Below are positions 15,815 to 23,889 of a stretch of DNA of 64,000 bases, piece by piece. Location: the NCBI GenBank assembly GCA_015521775.1, contig WANN01000019.1, positions 45,942 to 109,941 on the forward strand. Reading direction: 5' to 3'. The stretch's first letter is position 1. Each line of letters begins with the position of its first letter. This stretch comes from Thermoproteaceae archaeon. GTDB lineage: Archaea; Thermoproteota; Thermoprotei; Thermoproteales; Thermoproteaceae. A program made the translations under genes and the position numbers. Below the pieces are notes generated by a model. That model made no database searches. It was not told the DNA's origin and saw only the letters and a list, made by a program, of their open reading frames with translations.

Positions 15815-16507
15815 CGGGCCGCCCCTGAAACACACAGCGCCGCATAAACCCCCATCGAGGAGCCGCGCAGAGTACCCAAAATGGCGCAGGACCACGTAAA
15901 CCACGGCCGACTTGTATCCCTGGCCGCAGAACAGGTGGTACGTCTTGTCGCGGGGGAGCTTAGGGTCTACGGGCACTATGCCATCCCTGGACAGGAACGC
16001 GGTGTAGGGGAGGTGCACGTCCCTCCTCACGAGGCCGTCAAGGGGGCCGTCCCTGGCGTCCACGAGCACCGCATCACGCCCCTCCACGTCGTCCACGTAC
16101 ACGCCACCCGTGGGGTTACAGGCGAAGCCGCCTCCCCTGGCGGCGCGCAGACCTCTGAGGGCCCGCAGCGACGCGAAGCGGCGCAGTACGTAGACCTCAC
16201 TGTGGCCGCAGTGCTCCAATGTGGCCGCCACCCTGGCCGCAGCCGACCCGTCGTACATGCCGTACACCACGACGGGTCTGTCCAGTCCAATCCCGGACAA
16301 GTTCCTGGTCAACGCCTCAGCACCGAGCGTCCGGCCGGTCATGGGGTCCGCCACCATGGGCAGCGTCACGTTGACGGCGCCCTCTGGGTGACCGCCGGCA
16401 TAGAGCTCCCTGGGCCTCGCGTCGACCAGATAGACAGGGCCCAACTCAAGCAGCTCGTCCTCGCCTATGAGCCTCACATGCGGCCAATGGCGCCTGGTTA
16501 AAAGCAT
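15794..16507 (-). CDS. Rhodanese-type sulfurtransferase
   Basis: A 237-residue protein with two rhodanese-like halves. The first (YLVDARPRELYAGGHPEGA) lacks a catalytic cysteine in the expected loop. The second ends with YHLFCGQGYKSAVVY, where the cysteine heads the active loop. It would carry a persulfide between thiosulfate or another donor and an acceptor. ATG 16507 is used because the longer frame upstream runs through the divergent MoaD-like gene. Sharing a 63-base promoter region with that gene suggests a joint role in sulfur transfer. Confidence 0.85.
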   Translation of the reverse strand: MLLTRRHWPHVRLIGEDELLELGPVYLVDARPRELYAGGHPEGAVNVTLPMVADPMTGRTLGAEALTRNLSGIGLDRPVVVYGMYDGSAAARVAATLEHCGHSEVYVLRRFASLRALRGLRAARGGGFACNPTGGVYVDDVEGRDAVLVDARDGPLDGLVRRDVHLPYTAFLSRDGIVPVDPKLPRDKTYHLFCGQGYKSAVVYVVLRHFGYSARLLDGGLCGAVCFRGGPLQLDQA

Positions 16508-16570
16508 CACAAATAATGAAATTTTTTCCGATATGGCAATATATTTAACGATAATTTTGTAAAACGTAGC

Positions 16571-16825
16571 ATGAGGATACACGTAAGGTATCTGGGCATC
16601 CACGCCGAGATAGCCGGAATATCGGACGAGGAAGTGGAGCTCCAAGGGGGGAACAAGTTGGGGGACCTCGTGAAGCACATACTGGAGAAGTATCCCAATA
16701 TGGCCGGGCTACTCGACGGCACCCAGACAGCCGTACTGAAAAACGGGATGGCGGTGGACGACATGGGGGAGGCTCTGGAAGAGGGAGACGAGGTCGTGTT
16801 CATGCCGGCGGCCGGCGGAGGCTGA
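16571..16825 (+). CDS. MoaD/ThiS-like ubiquitin-fold sulfur carrier
   Basis: An 84-residue beta-grasp protein ending in Gly-Gly (PAAGGG), the tail that is adenylated and thiocarboxylated or conjugated. The GDEVVFMPAAGG ending is typical of MoaD and archaeal SAMP proteins. It may donate sulfur for molybdopterin (a molybdoenzyme is encoded at 3096) or thiolated tRNA, or modify proteins. It is divergent from the rhodanese gene, a plausible sulfur supplier. Confidence 0.88.
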   Translation: MRIHVRYLGIHAEIAGISDEEVELQGGNKLGDLVKHILEKYPNMAGLLDGTQTAVLKNGMAVDDMGEALEEGDEVVFMPAAGGG

Positions 16826-16846
16826 TACCCGCTCCGCCGAACAGCA

Positions 16847-16859
16847 AAATTTTAATTGT
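16847..16859 (+). promoter_or_regulatory. TATA box of tRNA-Lys
   Basis: AAAATTTTAATTG is centred about 25 nt before the tRNA 5' end at 16877. Confidence 0.6.
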
Positions 16860-16876
16860 GGGGCGGCACCTCAATT

Positions 16877-17063
16877 GGGCCCGTAGCTCAGCCTGGTCAG
16901 AGCGGCGGGCTTTTAGGGGCCAGGGGCGGCGCAAAGCGAGGAACTTCATTGTTCCGTGACCGAGGAGTCCCCACAAAACTTTTAATTTGTCCCAGCAATG
17001 AGGGCTTGCCCCTGGCCCAAAGAAACCCGTAGGACGTGGGTTCGAATCCCACCGGGCCCGCCA
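16877..17063 (+). tRNA. tRNA-Lys(UUU) with 109-nt intron
   Basis: Acceptor GGGCCCG/CGGGCCC, D arm GCTC/GAGC, anticodon stem GCGGG/CCCGT, T arm GTGGG-TTCGAAT-CCCAC, G73 and encoded CCA are all present. The anticodon TTT is at 16912-16914. The intron occupies 16916-17024, between positions 37 and 38. The splice motif is perfect: central helix CTTT/AAAG (16910-16913 with 17019-17022), 3-nt bulges TAG and AAA, and an 11-bp intron stem GGGCCAGGGGC/GCCCCTGGCCC. Inside, two more hairpins (GGAAC/GTTCC and ACAAA/TTTGT) can form. The intron is long for an archaeal tRNA intron. Confidence 0.96.
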
Positions 17064-17097
17064 GTCCCGGCAATGTTAGTGGGGGTGCCTTAGAAAG

Positions 17098-17904
17098 CTA
17101 GTCTTTCGAAATCCTGAGCTTGAACATGGTCTCCATGTGGCGTTCAAAGGTCCCGGCCTCCAACGAGCAGTGGATGCCGCATTCCTTTGGCGTCCCCCTC
17201 TCCCACCACCACCTGCCTTTCCTGAGCTCTTCGGCTGTTATGTTGCCCGTGGCGACGAAGGTGGGGCGTGTGCATGGGGCGCACCCGATGCTGGTGTAGC
17301 CCTGGTCGTAGAGCCTGCAGTATGGGAGTCCCCTTTCCCTCACGTAGTTGGCCACGTCCTCGAACGTCCAGTCGCATATGGGGGCCAGCTTCAGTATGCC
17401 GAAGTTGTCGTGGTCTATCTGCACCTTCCTTGTGATGGCCCTGGTCGGGAACTGGTCCCGGCGCAGGCCGGTTATCCACGCGTCAAGGCCGCTGAGCACC
17501 CTCTTGAGGACGTCCACCTTACGCACCCTGCAACACAGCAGACGGTACTGGGGACCCCCATAGAACAGGTTGGGGCCGTAGAGCCTCACCATCTCCTCCA
17601 CCTTGGCGTTGTCGGGGTAGTAGACCTCCAAGTCCACCCTGTAGCGACGCCTAACCTCCTCCACCAGCTCATATATCTCCTCGGGCAGGCGCCCAGTGTC
17701 TATCATGAAGGCCCTCACCCTGCCCGGGGCCACCCTATGCATGATATCCAGAAGCACTACGTCCTCCATCTGGCCGCTGAAGGCCAGCGCGACGTTGGGG
17801 TAGAACGTTTCCACGGCCCACCTCAACAGCTCCTCAGCGGGCTCCACCTCGAATTTCAGGGAGAGCTCCTCCACCTCTATGTCCGTCCATTCCCTCCTAG
17901 GCAT
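17098..17904 (-). CDS. Adenylylsulfate/phosphoadenylylsulfate reductase
   Basis: A 268-residue PAPS-reductase-family protein. It contains FSGQMEDVVLLD (PP-loop), the two cysteine pairs LLCCRVRK and IGCAPCTRP that bind a [4Fe-4S] cluster, and the catalytic KECGIH near the C-terminus. Enzymes with the CC/CxxC cluster mainly reduce adenylylsulfate to sulfite using thioredoxin. It belongs to a sulfur-rich neighbourhood (rhodanese, MoaD, SBP56, cysteine synthase). No sulfite reductase is in the window, but a siroheme-synthesis gene is at 31947. Confidence 0.92.
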   Translation of the reverse strand: MPRREWTDIEVEELSLKFEVEPAEELLRWAVETFYPNVALAFSGQMEDVVLLDIMHRVAPGRVRAFMIDTGRLPEEIYELVEEVRRRYRVDLEVYYPDNAKVEEMVRLYGPNLFYGGPQYRLLCCRVRKVDVLKRVLSGLDAWITGLRRDQFPTRAITRKVQIDHDNFGILKLAPICDWTFEDVANYVRERGLPYCRLYDQGYTSIGCAPCTRPTFVATGNITAEELRKGRWWWERGTPKECGIHCSLEAGTFERHMETMFKLRISKD

Positions 17905-18011
17905 GTACTGTCAGCCCCCACACATGTTTAAGTCAAGCCAAACAGGAAATCTTTTCCGTGAATTTTTTGCATGGGCAGTAGCACGTTAAACCAGGCTCCT
18001 TCATGGGGTTC

Positions 18012-18614
18012 ATGGGAACGGCGGAGCTGACGCCGGGAGGAAAGCTGCTCTTGGGCTACATGTTGATACAGCACATAGTGGATGGTAAGGAGTGGGTGAC
18101 CGTGTCGGAGCTGGTGAGCAGCCTCGGCCTCTCGGAGCGACGCGTGCGGGACCTGCTAAGGGAGCTCATGGCCAGGGACCTGGTGGAAGGCTATAGAAAC
18201 GTCGAGCGCGGGAAGAGGTACCTCTACAGGTTGAAGTTCTCTAGGCTTAACATAGAGAGGCCCAACGTGGAGCCAGCCATCTACCTGCTGGACATGAGGA
18301 GGGACATCTCGATCCCGTGGGACCTCACGCTGCGCGTATATGGCATACTGAGGAGCACCACGCTCCTGGTATACACCGCCACCATGGAGGCGGTACACCG
18401 GCTCTTCGAGCTGACCAGGTGCACGTGCCTCATGTTGAAGCTGACGGATGCCAACGCCCACGAGGTGGCCGCCATGGCCATATCCATGGTCCGGAAGGGA
18501 GGCATAGCCGCCGCCGTTTACGACTCCGATGCGGACGCCGCGTTGATCAACGCGTGGCTGAGCCTCTTGAAGGGCGCGGGCCGGACAGTGAGGATATCCA
18601 ACAGGTTTGGGTGA
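18012..18614 (+). CDS. HTH transcriptional regulator
   Basis: A protein of about 200 residues. The N-terminal third is a winged helix (WVTVSELVSSLGLSERRVRDLL, recognition helix near 30-55). The C-terminal part looks like an alpha/beta sensor domain with a TRCTCLML cysteine pair. An ATG at 18003 in the same frame adds three residues; a TTAAA box 24 nt before 18012 favours the shorter form. It is divergent from the APS reductase gene across about 100 bases and could control it. Confidence 0.75.
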   Translation: MGTAELTPGGKLLLGYMLIQHIVDGKEWVTVSELVSSLGLSERRVRDLLRELMARDLVEGYRNVERGKRYLYRLKFSRLNIERPNVEPAIYLLDMRRDISIPWDLTLRVYGILRSTTLLVYTATMEAVHRLFELTRCTCLMLKLTDANAHEVAAMAISMVRKGGIAAAVYDSDADAALINAWLSLLKGAGRTVRISNRFG

Positions 18615-18689
18615 TTAGGGCGGAACCGCCCGCGGATACGGCGCCCGGACGCTCTGCGCGGCGGAGATGGGGCGAGACGCCGACCAAAC

Positions 18690-18699
18690 CGTTTATTAG
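18690..18699 (+). promoter_or_regulatory. TATA-like box of the 44-codon frame
   Basis: CGTTTATTAG-type sequence centred about 24 nt before ATG 18719, the leaderless spacing seen throughout the window. Confidence 0.5.
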
Positions 18700-18718
18700 T
18701 CTCCGCCGATCCTCATCC

Positions 18719-18853
18719 ATGGCCATCAAAGGGAATCCGAGCGCAGCCCCCTCGCCACGCCAGGAGCGGCATACGGGCGTCTGGAGGGCGCCGCTGGCAG
18801 GCGGTCCCGCGGAGCGGCGCGGCCGCTACGCCGTCGCTGAGACGCAGACATGA
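18719..18853 (+). CDS. Short 44-aa Pro/Arg/Gly-rich protein or leader peptide
   Basis: A 44-codon frame that begins with ATG at leaderless distance from a TATA-like box and ends in an ATGA overlap with the next gene. The peptide (MAIKGNPSAAPSPRQERHTG at its start) is rich in P, R, G and A and has no recognised fold. The overlap implies coupled translation. Either it is a small protein or an upstream frame that controls expression of the following gene. Confidence 0.45.
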   Translation: MAIKGNPSAAPSPRQERHTGVWRAPLAGGPAERRGRYAVAETQT

Positions 18854-19539
18854 ACGGGGAATACGTGTCACGTGAGACATATTACTATAGGTTTAAGGGC
18901 GAGGCGAACACCGAGCATGTCATTGGGGTGGCCGTGCGGAGGGCCCTTGAGGTGGGGGCCTCAGCGCTAATAGTTGCAAGCGAGACGGGTAGAAGCGCCC
19001 TCAAAGCGGCCAGACTCCTCAGAGACCTGGGCACAGGGCTGAGGCTCGTAGTAGTGACGCATCCCCCCGATAGGACCTGGGGTCCAAGAGGAGAGATACC
19101 CATAGGGCTCAGGCACCCGCACAACGTCAGGGCCCTTAAATGCCTCGAATCGCTGGGAGCTATCATTGTCCAGGGCACGAGGCCCCTTGCACCTCCCTCT
19201 AGAGGATTGGGATGGGGACAGGCCACGCCAGAGGCGGTCATGGATAGGGTTCTAGGCGTGTTCGGCCAGGGGGTGAAGATTGCGGTTGAGGCATCGCTGA
19301 TGGCCACCGATGCTGGGGTAGTCGAGAGGGGCGATATCGTCGTCTCGCTAGGCGGAACTTACAAGGGCCTGGACGCGGCCATAGTAGCCACGACAACGTA
19401 CTCTTACTATTTTCTACAGGAGTACGAGGTGCTCGAGATAATAGCCAAGCCGTACCATGGCAGGGTCAGGCTCCCCGAGTACGAGGACCCCACGTGGAGG
19501 GGAGACCTGGACAAGTACTACAGCGAGGTCACCTGCTAG
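18850..19539 (+). CDS. Pyruvate-kinase alpha/beta-domain-like protein
   Basis: A 229-residue protein resembling the C-terminal domain of pyruvate kinase standing alone. HVIGVAVRRALEVGASALIV then ASETGRSALKAARLL corresponds to the regulatory-domain strand-helix with its (S/T)xTGR(S/T)A loop. GDIVVSLGGTYKGLDAAIV follows near 160. Free-standing versions are found in archaea; their ligand is unknown, perhaps a phosphorylated effector. It overlaps the preceding 44-codon frame by 4 bases. Confidence 0.75.
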   Translation: MNGEYVSRETYYYRFKGEANTEHVIGVAVRRALEVGASALIVASETGRSALKAARLLRDLGTGLRLVVVTHPPDRTWGPRGEIPIGLRHPHNVRALKCLESLGAIIVQGTRPLAPPSRGLGWGQATPEAVMDRVLGVFGQGVKIAVEASLMATDAGVVERGDIVVSLGGTYKGLDAAIVATTTYSYYFLQEYEVLEIIAKPYHGRVRLPEYEDPTWRGDLDKYYSEVTC

Positions 19540-19620
19540 CTTCTGGGCGCGGGCCAGAGAAGCGCGGGTCTGCAACGCCTATACGCTACCCAACCGTTCC
19601 TATGGCCGTAACGCTGGGCC

Positions 19621-20193
19621 TCAAAGCGCGTGGGCGGCGAGCAGATATGTGCCCAGCCCCACCAGTAGGGCGCCCCATATGAGGTCGTAGTTGAGCCAGA
19701 TTTTCCTTAGGGCCACGAAGCCCAGGAGCCTGTACACCACTATCGCCATGGTCAGCATCGTCATGGTCATCGCGTATACGTGTACGGCCAGCGCCGCGCC
19801 CACGTCCACGCCACATATTATTGGGGCCAACGCCACACCTCCCCCGTGAAGCACGCCGTACGCAAAGGCCATGGCGGACACGTATAGGACGCCCATGTTG
19901 GGGCTTGGGGTGACCAGGTGTATGCCCCTAACGCTCAGCAGGCCTAGGAGTACCATGGCTATGCCGAAGAGCCACGAGTAGTCCCGGGCCAACTGTACCA
20001 GGGGGAGCACCACCGCTGCCATGGACGCGGCGTGGGCGGCCCCAATGGCCGCGAACACGAGGGCGGACCTGTAAAGCGACTTGGTGTGGACATAGGTGAA
20101 GGCCACGAAGAGCCAGCCCCTGGCCGGGTCCACCCCGTGGACCACGCCGAGGAGCGCTGAAAAAAGGTATGGATTGGACGGGGCGTCTATCAC
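19621..20193 (-). CDS. Multi-pass membrane protein, NicO/UreH-like
   Basis: A 190-residue protein with about six hydrophobic segments. GVVHGVDPARG near residue 16 resembles the H-G-x-D-P signature of the NicO/UreH transition-metal transporter family, and a second GVLHGGG lies near 112. It could carry a divalent metal or another small ion, or be a more distant relative. Its start overlaps the stop of the SBP56 gene by 4 bases, so the two are co-translated. Confidence 0.65.
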   Translation of the reverse strand: MIDAPSNPYLFSALLGVVHGVDPARGWLFVAFTYVHTKSLYRSALVFAAIGAAHAASMAAVVLPLVQLARDYSWLFGIAMVLLGLLSVRGIHLVTPSPNMGVLYVSAMAFAYGVLHGGGVALAPIICGVDVGAALAVHVYAMTMTMLTMAIVVYRLLGFVALRKIWLNYDLIWGALLVGLGTYLLAAHAL

Positions 20194-21575
20194 GGGTAGC
20201 AGTAGGAGTCCGTGCTGGCGTCTCCTCCCCTGAGCCTCACCTGGTGGGCCCTCGCCTCGCCGAAGTCCACGAAGAAGTTCTTGTCCACGGTCATGGTCCC
20301 ATCACCGACGTCGACCTTGACCAGCCACCCCCTGATGCCCTCGGGGTAGAACTGGTTGTCCCACGTGCTGTACAGGGAGTTGGTCACGTACACCCTCTTC
20401 CCGTCGCGGCTAACCGATATCATCTGTGGGGCGCCCGTCAGCTTGGCGCCGGACGGGTGGGCGGCGCCGTGGTAGATCCCGCCCAGCTTGACTGTGCTGG
20501 CGAGCCTCGGCCTGAAGGGGTCGGATATGTCGTACTGCCTCAGCTCCCCAATGCCCCACAGCGACACGTAGAGGTACCTGTCGTCTATGGAGACGTCTAT
20601 GTCCGTGACGAGGGGAGGCACCATCTTGAAGTCCCTGAGGGGCGGCGGGAGGGGGCCCTCTGAGGGCTGGGCCCCGATCTCTATGACCTTCTCCGCCCGC
20701 CACTTGCCGTCCTCCTGGAACCAAAGCCAGATCGAGCTGGACAGGTCCTTAACGTTGACCACCACGTTGACGAACCCCATGAGCTTGGTGGGGTCGTGTA
20801 GGGGCCTGACCTCCAGCACCATCCTATTCTCCTCGCCTAGGTCCACCGAGTACATGTGCCTCCGCTTGTTGAGGTCCCAGACGTGCAGCCTGTGCCCGTA
20901 CTCGCCCCTGGACAGGCACTCCATGCTGAACCCGTTCTCGTAGCAGCGGGGCACGGTCCACTCGCTCGATATTAGGACCCCCTGGGGGATGTTCCACCAG
21001 AAGTCGTAGGCGTAGTACTGGGGGCCGCGCATGAGCTCCCACTTGCCCAGGGGGGCAAAGGTGTCGTGGTCCAGCACCAGTATGCCGCCGGGCCCCTCAA
21101 CGCCGTCTGGGCCGCCCAGCGCGCTTATATATATTGCGTCGGGGCCGCAGTGCACCGTGTGGAACTTGGTGTAGCCCGACCTGGCCACCACCTCCTCCGG
21201 CTCAACGGTCTTTACTATCCTGGGGTTGCGCGGGTCCTCCTTGGTGTCTATAATGTATATCCTGGACGAGCGCAGCGTCGGCACGACGAGGTACCTGCGC
21301 TCGAGGAATGGCTTGGCGTTTGGGCAGTACGCCGAGGAACAGGCGTTCCACCCGAAGTGGTGCAACTCGTCGCCTATGTAGGGCATCTCGACGGTCCCCA
21401 CAATCCTGCTATACGTGTCCGACTTGGGGTCCACGTCCACTACGGCTATGAAGTCCCTCTTCTCCACCCCTGTGCCCACGTACAGCGCGGCAACGTACGC
21501 GAGGTCTTCGGGCGGGGCCCTCATGGCGTCTCGAGGCGAAGGATACAATGTAGGATCTGGCCTGGCCTTAACCAT
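20190..21575 (-). CDS. SBP56 / selenium-binding protein family (methanethiol oxidase-like)
   Basis: A 461-residue SELENBP1/SBP56-family beta-propeller. Recognisable blocks are ELHHFGWNACSSAYC near residue 69, the HCGPDAIYISALG strand, EWTVPRCYENGF and the C-terminal HQVRLRGGDASTDSYCYP. Family members in bacteria and humans oxidise methanethiol to formaldehyde, sulfide and peroxide and bind copper. The length is standard. It overlaps the downstream membrane-protein gene and has a distinctive promoter, also found in front of the mercury genes. Confidence 0.9.
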   Translation of the reverse strand: MVKARPDPTLYPSPRDAMRAPPEDLAYVAALYVGTGVEKRDFIAVVDVDPKSDTYSRIVGTVEMPYIGDELHHFGWNACSSAYCPNAKPFLERRYLVVPTLRSSRIYIIDTKEDPRNPRIVKTVEPEEVVARSGYTKFHTVHCGPDAIYISALGGPDGVEGPGGILVLDHDTFAPLGKWELMRGPQYYAYDFWWNIPQGVLISSEWTVPRCYENGFSMECLSRGEYGHRLHVWDLNKRRHMYSVDLGEENRMVLEVRPLHDPTKLMGFVNVVVNVKDLSSSIWLWFQEDGKWRAEKVIEIGAQPSEGPLPPPLRDFKMVPPLVTDIDVSIDDRYLYVSLWGIGELRQYDISDPFRPRLASTVKLGGIYHGAAHPSGAKLTGAPQMISVSRDGKRVYVTNSLYSTWDNQFYPEGIRGWLVKVDVGDGTMTVDKNFFVDFGEARAHQVRLRGGDASTDSYCYP

Positions 21576-21579
21576 AGTA

Positions 21580-21606
21580 TTTCAAGTGAAACGTTTAATA
21601 AGAATT
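21580..21606. promoter_or_regulatory. SBP56 promoter and palindromic operator, shared with the mer region
   Basis: On the minus strand CTTATTAAAC forms the TATA box about 25 nt before ATG 21575. Between it and the start lies the palindrome-like TTTCACTTGAAA (plus-strand 21580-21591), which would cover the transcription start. The 27-base block matches 37077-37103 in the mer/arsR intergenic region at 23 of 27 positions. Confidence 0.65.
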
Positions 21607-21741
21607 TCGTGTAATAGGATACTATTGTAAAAAAATTAATTAATAATGATAGCATTAGTCTCTTAATTATATGTGTGGTGTTATTAATCTATTTGTCCCA
21701 GAAATAGGAATGGCGGAATTAATTGCGTTGTAGTCGCCGGG

Positions 21742-22803
21742 CTATATTATGTTCAGGGCCAGGAAATGCGTGTACTTGTACAGGTCGTCCGGCAGTATAA
21801 GCACGTATGTGCCCTCCTCATGCCTCCTCGTGTACTCGTAGTACGCCGCGCCGGAGCTTGGCCCGGCGAGCATGCCGGTGCGGCGCGCCAGCTCCCTGAC
21901 GCCGATCAGGGCCTCGTCCAGAGAGACGGAGACAAGCTCGTGTTCCACCCAGTGGATCCACTTCATCCCAGTCTCCACGCGCCTTATCCCCGGTATCCAG
22001 TCGGCGGGCTGCACGGCTATCGTCCTGGCGCCGTACCTCGCCGACATGTAGAACCCAATGGCGGCTAGGTGGCCGGACGTGCCTATGGTCCCAACCACGT
22101 GCGTGGGCTTCTCCCCAATGGACCTCAACTGCCAGTCTATCTCGGCGGCGGTCCTCAGGTGCACGATGAAGTTGGCGTCGTTCTGGAACTGGTTTGGGTG
22201 GACGGCCCCCTGCTCCACCTCCTTGCGCATGAGGTCCAGAGCCTCCACGGTGTTCTCCGCATCCGAAAGAACCACCTCGGCCCCGAGCAGCTCTAGGAGC
22301 TTGGCCACGTGCCGGGAGACGCGGGGGAGGAATATCCTGACCCTCTTCCCGAACACGGCCCCAATGGCGGCCATGGCTATGGCCGTGTTGCCGCTGCTCA
22401 CCTCGACGAGGCGGTCCCCAGCCATGGAGGAGAGCAGGCCGTAGACAGTCCTGTCCTTTATGCTCTGACTGAACGGATTGTACCACTCGAGCTTGGCCCA
22501 CGCCTCCCTCGGCGCATCTCCGACCCTTAACAGGGGCGTGGGCCAGTTACCCCAGAGCAGCTCCAGGGAGGTGCGGAAGACGCGGTGCTGTGAGGGCCTA
22601 GGGAACAGCTCGCCCAGCTCCACGTCCTCGCCCGGGGACACGACCCTCCCGAGGAGGGGGGCAAGGCACGACGCATCGCCCCCATTAGACACGTGTACCT
22701 TCTCCTCGGCGATGAGCCTAGAATAGAGGGGAAGACACTCCTTAACGTCCACCTGCCGCATGCCGACACCCTTGGAATCGCCAGGAGCACCAACAAGACC
22801 CAT
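21742..22803 (-). CDS. Cysteine synthase-like PLP enzyme (O-phosphoserine sulfhydrylase type)
   Basis: A 353-residue fold-type II PLP enzyme. The PLP lysine is in FSQSIKDRT, the substrate loop is EVSSGNTAIAMA, and the phosphate-binding loop is GTIGTSGH. It has an N-terminal extension of about 75 residues before the core, as in the crenarchaeal O-phosphoserine sulfhydrylase of Aeropyrum. Likely product: L-cysteine from O-phosphoserine (or O-acetylserine) and sulfide. ATG 22803 has GATTTAATAG 26 nt upstream; ATG 22761 is a weaker alternative. Confidence 0.85.
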   Translation of the reverse strand: MGLVGAPGDSKGVGMRQVDVKECLPLYSRLIAEEKVHVSNGGDASCLAPLLGRVVSPGEDVELGELFPRPSQHRVFRTSLELLWGNWPTPLLRVGDAPREAWAKLEWYNPFSQSIKDRTVYGLLSSMAGDRLVEVSSGNTAIAMAAIGAVFGKRVRIFLPRVSRHVAKLLELLGAEVVLSDAENTVEALDLMRKEVEQGAVHPNQFQNDANFIVHLRTAAEIDWQLRSIGEKPTHVVGTIGTSGHLAAIGFYMSARYGARTIAVQPADWIPGIRRVETGMKWIHWVEHELVSVSLDEALIGVRELARRTGMLAGPSSGAAYYEYTRRHEEGTYVLILPDDLYKYTHFLALNII

Positions 22804-23119
22804 GACGGCCCTCTCTACGCCGCTATTAAATCATATCCATGGGCCCACCACGCCCATCGGCACAGGATCGTCCAGACCAGGGAGACGGCATGGCTGGGCC
22901 AATAACGCTGCGCTGTATCTCATACTCACGACATTCACATTGCAACTACACGACTTTAACGTACGGTATCCCTCCAGCTCACTACAGGTACAGGTAAGAG
23001 CCTCCAGTAGTCTCCTGTCTGCTGTCAGCAGCTCCACTCCTCTATATAACCGATATACATCCTAATTCAACTCTCTTAACATTCCACTTTTGCCCTCATA
23101 ATAAAGTTTAGATTTACAT

Positions 23120-23571
23120 TTAATCTAACTTTTCCTCACTCTGGCCCTTCCAACACTTTTGGCGACGACTAAATTGATATACTGCAGGTCTAAAAACAGA
23201 CAAGCCAATTAAGATAATATTTAAACCAATATTACTATAAAAATTAGCAAAATTACTGTTAACAACATAAATAAATAAAGATTTCAACGTCATGGCACCT
23301 CCTGTAAGTAATAGAGCAAAGCCTATAACATAACAATTAAAATAAGGAGGTTTGATTACCTCATGTCCAATTACTTCTATTTTTTTCCTTTACGTTATAA
23401 AGCACATATAACATAGAAAAAGTAAACCATAATGCAGGCATTATCATGAATATCAACATGTATGTATCAATATGGATTATCATAAAATATTCGCATAAAC
23501 TCAAAAACAATTGGACATACCATAGACAATACAAGTATTAAAATAATGATATTGGATTTGCTCCTTCTCAT
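23120..23571 (-). pseudogene. Four-TM membrane protein gene broken by two single-base frameshifts
   Basis: Three hydrophobic frames follow each other on the minus strand: 23571 to 23467 (MRRSKSNIIILILVLSMV..., TM1), 23483 to 23361 (MIIHIDTYMLIFMIMPALWF..., TM2), and an open frame from about 23385 to the stop at 23120 (...YVIGFALLLTGGAMTLKSLF, TM3; IGLNIILIGLSVF, TM4). Removing one T in CCATATTGATAC (about 23468) and one A from the A7 run (plus-strand T7 at about 23391-23397) joins them into one protein of about 150 residues with four membrane helices. The first frame is open upstream to a TTG at 23712. Family unknown. GGAGGTG before ATG 23293 could also start a 57-aa C-terminal piece. Confidence 0.5.
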
Positions 23572-23763
23572 GACAATACTCCTCTTCATAAAAAGCCGAC
23601 ACACCTTTGAAATATAAAACATCTGCCATCCTCGGAAGGCTGAAGGGGCATACTGGATATATACCCTTATTTTTCTAGTAAGACACTCTTTACCTTCTTT
23701 AATTTCACTCAATTATTTTTACATAAAATGTAAAGATCTATATTGAATTGGCTACCCGAAAAC

Positions 23764-23785
23764 TGGTATATACTTGGTATATACC
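23764..23785. repeat. Tandem 11-nt repeat with palindromic half-sites
   Basis: TGGTATATACT is followed directly by TGGTATATACC. The copies are one DNA helical turn apart and the second is a perfect palindrome (GGTATATACC). A related TGGATATATACC lies near 23648. It sits upstream of the broken membrane gene and could be a former operator. Confidence 0.5.
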
Positions 23786-23860
23786 CTCGCCCAGAGAATG
23801 ATTTTCCAACTAACCCGGGGATCCGGGTACAATACTTTCAACTTTCTAAATTAACTGTTG

Positions 23861-23871
23861 GTGTAAAAAGA
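23861..23871 (+). promoter_or_regulatory. TATA-like box of the box C/D-like RNA
   Basis: GTGTAAAAAGA is centred 24 nt before the first base of the RNA's terminal stem at 23890. Confidence 0.45.
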
Positions 23872-23889
23872 CCTGGTTAATCTAGGAGT

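Noticed and set aside
17078..17091. GTGGGGGTGCC after tRNA-Lys as possible 5' half of the split tRNA-Leu
   Set aside because: It could pair with the acceptor strand using a G-U pair, but the D-stem bases do not match and no trailer complementary to the leader follows.
22760..23065. 101-codon plus-strand frame upstream of the AT-rich island
   Set aside because: Overlaps the start and promoter of the cysteine synthase-like gene, has a mixed-composition translation and no homology I can recognise.
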